Shown piece by piece: positions 1 to 7,153 of a DNA stretch of 64,000 nt. The notes beneath the pieces were generated by a model. The model was not told the DNA's origin, ran no database searches, and was given only the letters and a program-made list of their open reading frames with translations. The stretch covers positions 1 to 64,000 of the forward strand of contig NZ_JAOTBD010000002.1 in the NCBI RefSeq assembly GCF_026162625.1, given 5' to 3'. This DNA is from Paracoccus beibuensis (lineage in GTDB: Bacteria; Pseudomonadota; Alphaproteobacteria; Rhodobacterales; Rhodobacteraceae). A program made the translations under genes and the position numbers. The stretch's first letter is position 1. Every line of letters starts with the position of its first letter.

Positions 1-109
1 ACCCAGGGAAGTGAGAAACGAATTCTTGGCACACATTGCGAAACGCATTCCCATCAAACGATGAAAAGGACTTCGCAATACCGCCTCAGCTAAGCAACGT
101 GGGGCTCAG

Positions 110-557
110 ACGCCGCTTACCTATCTCTGGGCCTTGGCGCGCGATGACCGGTCATGGGGCGGGGCAGGCAGACCCGCCCGGCGTCGTCTTCGAATGGCTG
201 CAGCTGCAGCGTCGGCGCGTATCTGTGAAGTCGCGCCTCGGCGAGAAACTGGCCTTTATCCACCGCCACTGGGACGGGTTGCAGACCTTCCTGCGCGACG
301 GCCGTGTCGAGATCGACTCCAACAGCGTCTAGAACCTGATCCGCCCTATCGCCCTGACCCGCAAGAATGCGCTCTTCGCCGGCCATGACGAAGGCGGTCG
401 ATCCTGGACGCGTAGAGCCTCACTGATTGCCACCGCAAAGATAAACAGCGTCGAACCCTCCGCCTATCTCAAGGCGACCTTGGAAGCCGTCGCCGCCGGT
501 CATCCGCAGGCAGAAATCGACAAACTGCTGCCTTGGAACTTCAAGCCATCAAGCTGA
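110..557 (+). pseudogene. IS66-family transposase (TnpC) remnant
   Basis: The decayed C-terminal half of an IS66-type transposase. An N-terminal piece from about 110 reads TPLTYLWALARDDR, typical of the catalytic domain. A frame change then leads to DPPGVVFEW. This runs straight into VSVKSRLGEKLAFIHRHWDG, which lies much further on in intact homologues, so a large internal part is deleted near 180-200. At 330-332 a TAG stands where the family has a Glu codon (DSN-x-V-stop-NLIRPIALTRKNALF). The frame then continues to a natural end at 557 (LLPWNFKPSS). Deletion, frameshift and nonsense codon together mean no active enzyme. Family assignment is by recognition of these conserved C-terminal motifs. 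Confidence 0.85.
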
Positions 558-578
558 AAGAAGGTGCGCCTCAAACAC

Positions 579-783
579 CGATTCCAGAGGATCAGGCGCA
601 GAACCTACCGGACGCGAAGAGGCACGGCAGGACGTGTTCGATTACATCGAGATGTTCTACAACCCGATGCGCAAGCACGCGAGGAACAGGATGCTGTCAC
701 CCGCCGAGTTCGAACGGCAGCACGTGTTGAGACGTGAGGGCGTCCACGAAACTGCCGGGCTATTCAAACTGCGGCGACCGTGA
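579..783 (+). pseudogene. IS3-family transposase OrfB, C-terminal fragment
   Basis: Only the last 60-70 codons of an IS3-type integrase-fold transposase are present. The reading frame from 579 gives RIRRRTYRTR. After an apparent 2-base deletion near 612-616 it continues as REEARQDVFDYIEMFYN and ends at a TGA (781-783). The motif DVFDYIEMFYNPxRKHxRNxMLSPxEFE is the standard C-terminal end of IS3/IS2-group OrfB. The DDE catalytic core and OrfA are absent. It abuts the IS66 remnant, which suggests successive insertions or a recombination junction between two mobile elements. Confidence 0.8.
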
Positions 784-1064
784 TCAATGTTATTCTACAA
801 CTTGACCGGTTCTAAGATCTATCCACCGACTTCCGGCTGTCACAACATTCGCTAATCGTTCCTGTCCTGTCCTTACGCGTTTGGCGAAAGACGTCTGAGT
901 ATGAGAGATAATTTTAAAAAATGTGAAGTTTGACGGAGGCAGATGTGCCATTTCTGCCAGCGCAGGCGCTCTTTCATTAGCGCCCACTTCCACTCTTCGA
1001 TCCGTCCGCCCCTCGGCACAACGCCGGGGGGCGGTTTCTTCGCTTTCTGAGGACCCTTGATCGG
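784..1064. other. Non-coding stretch after the IS remnants
   Basis: No convincing gene is seen. The stretch is more AT-rich than the rest of the window (an A-rich run near 910-925) and holds a short inverted repeat with GCGCT/AGCGC arms at about 967-984. It ends in the strong hairpin at 1006-1040. It is probably leftover insertion-element flank. Confidence 0.5.
1006..1040 (+). terminator. Strong hairpin with T-rich tail
   Basis: A 12-bp stem (1006-1017 with 1023-1034, one G-T wobble) closes a 5-base loop and is followed by TTTCTT at 1035-1040. This is the form of a rho-independent terminator for rightward transcription out of the IS remnant region. It also lies just downstream of the leftward VPLPA-CTERM gene, but on that strand there is no T run. 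Confidence 0.6.
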
Positions 1065-1544
1065 CTAAGCTGCTTCCTCGGCGCGGCGATGTCTCCGCAG
1101 GCCGAAGAAGCTACCCAATGCGGCCAGAAGCAAAATGGCGGGGGCAGGCAGCGGCACGGGTGCCGGCTGTTGCATTTCCTCAGCCGCCAAGGTGAAGTTG
1201 ACCGGGTTCTGCCCCGTCAGGTGAACCAGGACGAACTTGTTTGCCCACTTGGTGAAGTCGAAGGTCCAGGTCGCCTGTGGTTGGTAGGCATCAATGTTGA
1301 ACGTGTGCAGCGTCTCTCCGCACCAGCCGCCGCACTTCGTCGGATCATCGACAGCAAGAATGGAACCGCCCGCTTGATAGCTGCAGCCGGACCAGTTCCC
1401 GTTTCCGCAAGGCGTCGCATAGGGCGCCTCGAAGGTCAGGGTTTGCTGACCCGAGAGTTGACCGACCCACTTGTCACCCTGGTGAAGAGTGGCTGCTGAG
1501 GCAGGAGTGCCGAGCAGCGCGGCAAAGGCGATGGCAAGCTTCAT
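1065..1544 (-). CDS. VPLPA-CTERM surface/exported protein
   Basis: A 159-residue exported protein. Residues 1-17 form a signal peptide (MKLAIAFAALLG, cleavage after ASA). The middle part has four cysteines, in two pairs, and no recognised enzymatic motif. The C-terminal 30 residues show the tripartite sorting signal: VPLPAPA, a hydrophobic helix (AILLLAALGSFFGL) and a basic tail (RRHRR). That is the VPLPA-CTERM class, in which an exosortase (XrtD type) is thought to cleave and anchor the protein in connection with exopolysaccharide production. AAAGGAAG lies just upstream of the ATG. No exosortase or EPS gene is in this window. The gene sits between insertion-sequence remnants, so acquisition by transfer is plausible. 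Its own function is unknown. Confidence 0.75.
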   Translation of the reverse strand: MKLAIAFAALLGTPASAATLHQGDKWVGQLSGQQTLTFEAPYATPCGNGNWSGCSYQAGGSILAVDDPTKCGGWCGETLHTFNIDAYQPQATWTFDFTKWANKFVLVHLTGQNPVNFTLAAEEMQQPAPVPLPAPAILLLAALGSFFGLRRHRRAEEAA

Positions 1545-1725
1545 TATGAGCTTCCTTTAGGTGATGGAGAGAAAAGAACGGACAAAACTGCGGTTGATGT
1601 AGCTGTGAACATCGATCCGAGTCGACTTGGCCTTTCGGGCAGCTATCGAAGCCGATCTGCCTCCCGCCTTGAAGGCGTGCCGCGCCCCTCCGTGACTAGC
1701 GGACACCACAATGTATGCAAGCTTA

Positions 1726-2193
1726 GGCTGTGTTGACAAAAGGGATTCACAGGTCGCGCTGATCATGGTTCAAGCTGGTATCTGCGATGGAGACCAAATT
1801 CGCACGGGACCTGATGCCGGACGAGGAGTGGCGTTCCATGAACGCTCCATCCTGGCCGTCCGCGCGCCGAACGGGCGCAAACCCCTGAACCATCGTCCTG
1901 TTCTGGACGGCATTTTCTGGATCGCACGGACGGGATCGCGTTGGCGCGACCTGCCCGATGAGCTCGGCAAGTGGTCCAGCGCCTACCGCCGGTTTCGTGC
2001 GGAAGTCACGGAAGCTGCGCGTGGCTGTCGACCGCAAGCTCTACCGGCTGCGGAACCTTGTCGAGCGGTGCTTCAACAAGCTCAAGAACGCCCGCCGCGT
2101 CCCCATCCGCCACGATTAAACCGCAAAGATCTTCCCGGGCTTCATCGACATCACCTCGATCCGCCTCTGGATCCGCCATTTGTCAACATGACC
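1726..2193. mobile_element. Internally deleted IS5-family element with both terminal repeats
   Basis: The element is 468 bp and is bounded by near-perfect 15-bp terminal inverted repeats. The left end (1726-1740) reads GGCTGTGTTGACAAA. The right end (2179-2193), read on the other strand, is GGTCATGTTGACAAA, a 13/15 match. Each end is flanked by TA (1724-1725 and 2194-2195), which fits a TA target duplication. Inside is only a broken transposase. Intact relatives are about twice this length, so roughly half the element is missing. Confidence 0.75.
1787..2191 (+). pseudogene. IS5-family transposase remnant
   Basis: The beginning and end of an IS5-type transposase survive. The ATG at 1787 gives METKFARDLMPDEEW. 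A frame change leads to NHRPVLDGIFWIARTGSRWR and KWSSAYRRFR. The frame then changes again, into the C-terminal part DRKLYRLRNLVERCFNKLKN, followed by a TAA stop in place of the usual continuation and FIDITSIRLWIRHLST. The central catalytic section between the YRRFR-like and RLRNLVERCF segments is gone. It cannot encode an active transposase. Confidence 0.8.
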
Positions 2194-2195
2194 TA

Positions 2196-2342
2196 GTGTC
2201 CGTGAAATGGCGGCAACAGATCTTGCGCAGCGTCTTACATTTCGAGCGCAGTTTGTCCTGTAATCTCTACATGTCAGGATGTCGGCGAGTGACGATTTTC
2301 ATCGCAATCTAAATTTCGTGCGCCTGCCATTTCGCCACACCC
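2196..2342. repeat. Imperfect inverted repeat pair next to the IS5 remnant
   Basis: GTGTCCGTGAAATGGCGG at 2196-2213 resembles the reverse complement of 2321-2342, which reads GGGTGTGGCGAAATGGCAGG. They share GTGT and GAAATGGC, with small differences between. The roughly 147-bp segment they bound has no convincing reading frame. It may be another miniature or deleted insertion element directly abutting the IS5 scar. The family is not recognised. Confidence 0.3.
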
Positions 2343-2373
2343 GCAACATGGTGGCTGATAGCAAAGCCCGTGA

Positions 2374-3888
2374 TCAGGCGCGAGAGGGCAAACGCGCCTG
2401 CAGCACACGAAGTGCAGCCGGGACTGCTTCGGGCAGATCGTCGGCGATCAGCCCCGGGCCGAAGTTACGTGCCGCCGTCGCATGGGCCAGCACGGCCGCA
2501 GCGGCAGCGTCAGGGGTGGCGAAGCCCCTGGCCAGCAGGCCGACGATAAGCCCGGCCAGAACGTCACCCGCCCCGGCGGTTGCAAGCCAGGGCAGGTCGG
2601 CGGCGGAATGGACAAGCACGCGGCCAGAGGGATCGGCGATGACCGTGTCCGGTCCCTTCAGCAGGACGACCGCCGAGGATCGCGCGGCGGCCTCGCTCGC
2701 CGCGTCGATGCGCGAACAGGCGGGCCCTTTCAGAACAGGCTCCTTCAACTGTTCGGCCACGTCCGGGAAGAGACGCGCGAACTCTCCTGCATGCGGCGTC
2801 AGAATGCAGGCCGGGTGCAGATCCTGGAACGGCAGACGTCGCTGCGAAAGGGCGGTGATCGCGTCGCCATCCAGCACGGCCGGGCGGCCCGAGCGCAGGA
2901 CGACCGGCAGCAGGGCTGCCGCCCGATCCACGCCGCATCCCGGGCCAATGCAGATGGCCGAGATGCGGTCGTCCCGCAACGTCGCCGCCAGATCCGAAGC
3001 GTCGTCCAGCGGGTGCCGCATCAGCGCGTCCGGCGGACCGGCATGCTCTGCCAGTGCGTCGGCCGGTGGGCAGATCGTGACAAGCCCCGCCCCGATCCTC
3101 AGCGCGGACCGGGCCGAGAGGCGCGCGGCGCCGCCCTTCCAGCGGCCGCCAGCGATGATCAGCGCGTGGCCGTGGTCGAACTTGTGTCCCTGCCGCTTCG
3201 CCAGATCGGCGCCGATGACCTGCCGCAGATGCGAAGGCGCCTGCGGCAGACCGATATCGGCCACGACGACATGCCCGCAGAGCAACGGCCCCTGACCCAG
3301 AAGATGCCCGGGCTTCTTGCAATGAAATGTCACTGTCAGGTCGGCCGCTGCCGGTGTGCACGACCGGGAGATGACCCGACCGCTGTCAGCGCAGAGGCCG
3401 CTCGGGATGTCGACCGCCACCAGGTGCGATGCCGTCCGCAGCGCCGCGATGAATGGGGCCAGGGGATCGATCGGACGATCCAGCCCGATGCCAAGCAGGG
3501 CATCCACAGCCAGATCGGCTCGTCGGGAAATGCGTGTGGGATCGTTGAAGACGCCACCTATGGCCCGCCAGCGGTCGTGGTTCAGACGGGCGTCCGGCCG
3601 CAGCTTTGTGGGGTCGTCGGCGAGCAGCACCTCGACCCGCCACCCCATCGCCGATAGCAGCCTCGCGATCACGAACCCGTCGCCGCCGTTGTTGCCCGAT
3701 CCGCAGAGGACCAGGGCGGATCGATCACCGCTGGACACAAGATCGGGCCATTGCGCCAGAATCGCCTCGACCACCCGCTTTCCTGCGCGCTCCATCAGCA
3801 AGACACCAGAAACTGCCCCGGAACCGATCATGCGGGATTCGATGGCGCGCATTTGGGCGCTGGTGCGGATTTCGCAGGTTTCGAGCAT
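2374..3888 (-). CDS. nnrD: Bifunctional NAD(P)H-hydrate epimerase/dehydratase
   Basis: Repairs hydrated NADH and NADPH: the N-terminal half interconverts the R and S hydrates, and the C-terminal half dehydrates the S form using ADP or ATP. The protein is 504 residues, the usual length for the fused form. The YjeF_N domain covers about residues 10-215, with the dinucleotide-site motif GSGNNGGDGFVIARLL near residue 65. The ribokinase-like dehydratase domain follows from about 225, with GGRWKGGAARL and, near residue 440, the family signature GAGDVLAGLI. The gene is divergent from glnB, across about 155 bases. A housekeeping metabolite-repair enzyme, probably cytosolic. It is the first intact chromosomal-type gene after the insertion-sequence scar. 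Confidence 0.92.
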   Translation of the reverse strand: MLETCEIRTSAQMRAIESRMIGSGAVSGVLLMERAGKRVVEAILAQWPDLVSSGDRSALVLCGSGNNGGDGFVIARLLSAMGWRVEVLLADDPTKLRPDARLNHDRWRAIGGVFNDPTRISRRADLAVDALLGIGLDRPIDPLAPFIAALRTASHLVAVDIPSGLCADSGRVISRSCTPAAADLTVTFHCKKPGHLLGQGPLLCGHVVVADIGLPQAPSHLRQVIGADLAKRQGHKFDHGHALIIAGGRWKGGAARLSARSALRIGAGLVTICPPADALAEHAGPPDALMRHPLDDASDLAATLRDDRISAICIGPGCGVDRAAALLPVVLRSGRPAVLDGDAITALSQRRLPFQDLHPACILTPHAGEFARLFPDVAEQLKEPVLKGPACSRIDAASEAAARSSAVVLLKGPDTVIADPSGRVLVHSAADLPWLATAGAGDVLAGLIVGLLARGFATPDAAAAAVLAHATAARNFGPGLIADDLPEAVPAALRVLQARLPSRA

Positions 3889-3917
3889 CGGAGTTGCCTA
3901 TTTAACGATCAACGTGA

Positions 3918-4382
<465 letters not shown>

Positions 4383-4463
4383 TCGCGGCCCGACAGAACA
4401 ACACAAAATCTCTGCACCCGGTCGCCACGGCCGCCGGGTCGCAACTACGAAGAGAGGGAAGAG

Positions 4464-5870
4464 ATGGAAATCAAGGACGTCTTGAAGCTGATCGAGGATG
4501 ATGAGGTCGCCTATGTCGACGTCCGCTTCACCGATCCCAAGGGCAAGCTTCAGCATGTGACGCTGGACGTCGATCTGGTCGACGAGGACTTCTTCGAGGA
4601 AGGATTCATGTTCGACGGAAGCTCGATCGCGGGCTGGAAGTCGATCGACCAGTCGGACATGAAACTGATCCTGGACCCGGCGTCGGTCTATATCGATCCG
4701 TTCTATGCCGAAAAGACGCTCTGCGTGCACTGCAACGTGGTCGAGCCCGACACTGGTGAACCTTACAGCCGTGATCCGCGCGGCACCGCCGCCAAGGCCG
4801 AGGCCTACCTCAAGTCCTCGGGTATCGGCGACACCGCCTATTTCGGCCCCGAGGCCGAGTTCTTCCTCTTCGACGACGTGCGCTATTCGGTCACGCCGCA
4901 GAAGGTGTCGTTCCAGATCGACGCCGCCGACGCCGCCTGGAACACGGACACCGAATACGAGATGGGTAACCAGGCCCACCGCGCCGGCCACAAGGGCGGC
5001 TATTTCCCGGTGAACCCGATCGATGCGGCCCAGGACATCCGCGGCGAGATGCTGACCACCATGAAGCGCATGGGCATGAAGGTCGACAAGCACCACCACG
5101 AGGTTGCCAGCGCGCAGCACGAGCTGGGCCTGATCTTCGGCGGCCTGGTCGAGCAGGCCGACAACATCCAGAAGTACAAGTACGTCATCCACAACGTCGC
5201 CCATGCCTATGGCAAGTCGGTGACGTTCATGCCCAAGCCCATGAAGGGCGACAACGGGTCGGGGATGCACGTCAACATGTCGATCTGGAAGGACGGCAAA
5301 CCGCTGTTCTCGGGCGACAAGTATGCCGACCTTTCGCAGGAGGCACTGTGGTTCATCGGCGGCATCCTGAAGCACGCCAAGGCGCTGAACGCGCTGACGA
5401 ACCCCGCCACCAACAGCTACAAGCGCCTGATCCCCGGCTTCGAGGCCCCGGTTCTGCGCGCCTATTCGGCCCGCAACCGGTCGGGCTGCGTCCGGATCCC
5501 GTGGACCGAAAGCCCGAAGGCCAAGCGCGTCGAGGCCCGTTTCCCCGATCCGGCGGCCAACCCCTATCTGGCGTTCGCGGCGCTGCTGATGGCCGGGCTG
5601 GACGGCATCAAGAACAAGATCGATCCGGGCCCCGCGTCGGACAAGGACCTCTACGACCTGCCGCCGGAAGAGCTGGCGGAAATTCCGACCGTCTGCGGCA
5701 GCCTGCGCGAAGCGCTGGAAGAGCTGGAGAAGGACATGGACTTCCTGCTGGCGGGCGACGTGTTCACCCGCGACCAGCTGGAAGGCTATATCGCGCTCAA
5801 GTGGGAAGAGGTCTACGCATACGAACACACGCCGCATCCGGTGGAATACCAGATGTACTACAGCTGCTGA
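4464..5870 (+). CDS. glnA: Glutamine synthetase, type I
   Basis: Makes glutamine from glutamate, ammonia and ATP. It is a 468-residue subunit, the usual GSI-beta size, forming a dodecamer. The N-terminal beta-grasp segment has the latch DGSSIAGW at residues 51-58. Metal- and substrate-site motifs [10 protein letters not shown] (about 128-137), GSGMHVN (265-271), [10 protein letters not shown] (313-322) and the R-rich segment [10 protein letters not shown] (338-346) are intact. Tyr397 in [10 protein letters not shown] is the adenylylation site, so GlnE control is expected. The start ATG has an AGAGGGAAGAG ribosome-binding site. It is co-transcribed with glnB and ends in a clear terminator at 5892-5917. 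Confidence 0.97.
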   Translation: MEIKDVLKLIEDDEVAYVDVRFTDPKGKLQHVTLDVDLVDEDFFEEGFMFDGSSIAGWKSIDQSDMKLILDPASVYIDPFYAEKTLCVHCNVVEPDTGEPYSRDPRGTAAKAEAYLKSSGIGDTAYFGPEAEFFLFDDVRYSVTPQKVSFQIDAADAAWNTDTEYEMGNQAHRAGHKGGYFPVNPIDAAQDIRGEMLTTMKRMGMKVDKHHHEVASAQHELGLIFGGLVEQADNIQKYKYVIHNVAHAYGKSVTFMPKPMKGDNGSGMHVNMSIWKDGKPLFSGDKYADLSQEALWFIGGILKHAKALNALTNPATNSYKRLIPGFEAPVLRAYSARNRSGCVRIPWTESPKAKRVEARFPDPAANPYLAFAALLMAGLDGIKNKIDPGPASDKDLYDLPPEELAEIPTVCGSLREALEELEKDMDFLLAGDVFTRDQLEGYIALKWEEVYAYEHTPHPVEYQMYYSC

Positions 5871-5891
5871 TCCTTCGGCAGCCGGAACGGG

Positions 5892-5920
5892 AAAGGGCGG
5901 TCGCAGGACCGCCCTTTCTT
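5892..5920. terminator. Bidirectional terminator between glnA and the ene-reductase
   Basis: An 11-bp perfect stem (5892-5902 with 5907-5917) closes a 4-base loop (GCAG). A-rich bases precede it and TTTCTT follows, so it can serve both the rightward glnBA operon and the leftward gene that ends at 5923. Confidence 0.85.
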
Positions 5921-5922
5921 CG

Positions 5923-6990
5923 TCATTCGGCCGCGATGCCGGTGCGGACGGGATAGTCCGTATAGCCCTCGGCACCTCCGGCATAGAAGGTCGCGGCGTC
6001 CTGCTCGTTCAGCGGCAGGCCCTGGCGGAAGCGCTCCGGCAGGTCGGGTGTCGCGATGAAGTCGCGGCCGAAAGCCACGGCATCAGCGCGATCCTGGTCC
6101 AGCAGGTCCTGCGCCGTCTCGCGCGTCAGCCCCTCGTTCGCGATGACGGGTCCGCCAAAGGCGGCGCGGATGGCGTCCAGCAGGCTGTCCTCGGCCACAT
6201 GCTCTCGCAGACACAGGAACGCCAGGCCGCGCCGGCCCATCTGCCGGGCCACATGCGTAAACAGGGCCCGCGGATCGCGGTCGCCCATGTCGTGCCCGTC
6301 GCCCCTCGGCGCAAGGTGCAGGCCGACGCGGTCCGCGCCCCAGACGCCGATGACGGCATCCGCGATCTCCTCCAGCAGGCGCGTCCGGTTCTCGATGCTG
6401 CCGCCATAGGCGTCGTCGCGCCGGTTGGCGCGGTCCTGCAGGAACTGGTCGATCAGATAGCCGTTGGCGCCGTGGATCTCGACACCGTCGAAGCCTGCGC
6501 GGCGGGCGTTCCCGGCGGCCTTGCGAAACGCCTCGACGACGCCGGGGATCTCTTCGGTGCCAAGCGCGCGGGGGGTCACGTAGGGCCGCTTGGGGCGCAG
6601 CAGACTGACATGGCCGCCGGGCTGGATGGCCGAAGGCGCGACCGGCAGCTGCCCGTCCAGAAGCTGCGGGTCCGAGATGCGCCCGACATGCCACAGCTGC
6701 AGGAAGATCAGCCCGCCGCGTTCGTGAACGGCCTGGGTCACCTGCGACCAGCCGGCCACCTGCTCGTCGTTCCAGATGCCCGGCGTCGCCTCGTAACCCA
6801 CACCAATGGGGGTCACGCTGGTGGCTTCCGACAGGATCAGCCCGGCGCCCGCACGCTGGCGGTAATACTCGGCCATCAGGTCGTTCGGGACGCGCTTGTC
6901 GCCGGCGCGGCTGCGGGTCAGGGGCGCCATGACGATGCGGTTTCGAAGCGTCACCGCCCCGAGGGTCACCGGCTCGAACATCGAGGACAT
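5923..6990 (-). CDS. Old Yellow Enzyme family alkene reductase (NemA-like)
   Basis: An FMN-dependent NAD(P)H oxidoreductase that reduces activated C=C bonds and related electrophiles such as N-ethylmaleimide. It is about 355 residues, forming a single TIM barrel. The N-terminal FMN-site motif LRNRIVMAPLTRSRAG is present. The catalytic/substrate pair His and Asn appear in HGANGYLIDQFL, followed by RRDDAYGGSIENR. Near the C-terminus, VAFGRDFIATPDLP binds the FMN phosphate. The ATG at 6990 is preferred (upstream AAGGAA) over one five codons earlier. It is divergent from the antiporter gene. The physiological substrate cannot be told from sequence, and the nemA name would only be by similarity. 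Confidence 0.88.
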   Translation of the reverse strand: MSSMFEPVTLGAVTLRNRIVMAPLTRSRAGDKRVPNDLMAEYYRQRAGAGLILSEATSVTPIGVGYEATPGIWNDEQVAGWSQVTQAVHERGGLIFLQLWHVGRISDPQLLDGQLPVAPSAIQPGGHVSLLRPKRPYVTPRALGTEEIPGVVEAFRKAAGNARRAGFDGVEIHGANGYLIDQFLQDRANRRDDAYGGSIENRTRLLEEIADAVIGVWGADRVGLHLAPRGDGHDMGDRDPRALFTHVARQMGRRGLAFLCLREHVAEDSLLDAIRAAFGGPVIANEGLTRETAQDLLDQDRADAVAFGRDFIATPDLPERFRQGLPLNEQDAATFYAGGAEGYTDYPVRTGIAAE

Positions 6991-7153
6991 TGGGATTTCC
7001 TTCAACTGAAACTAGGGCAACAGCAACTGTGTGCAGAGTCTGCAGATTTCAAGCCGGACGCGAACTGTCACATCGGCGTCAGCCGCGCGAAACCTTCGCG
7101 GTTCAGGGCGCGAAGCGCTTCCCTCGGGGAGGATCTGCCAGTATCCGGAAAAC

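Noticed and set aside
790-993. Minus-strand 67-codon frame after the IS3 fragment
   Set aside because: No recognisable motif, no ribosome-binding site and lower GC with no codon bias. Probably chance in decayed DNA.
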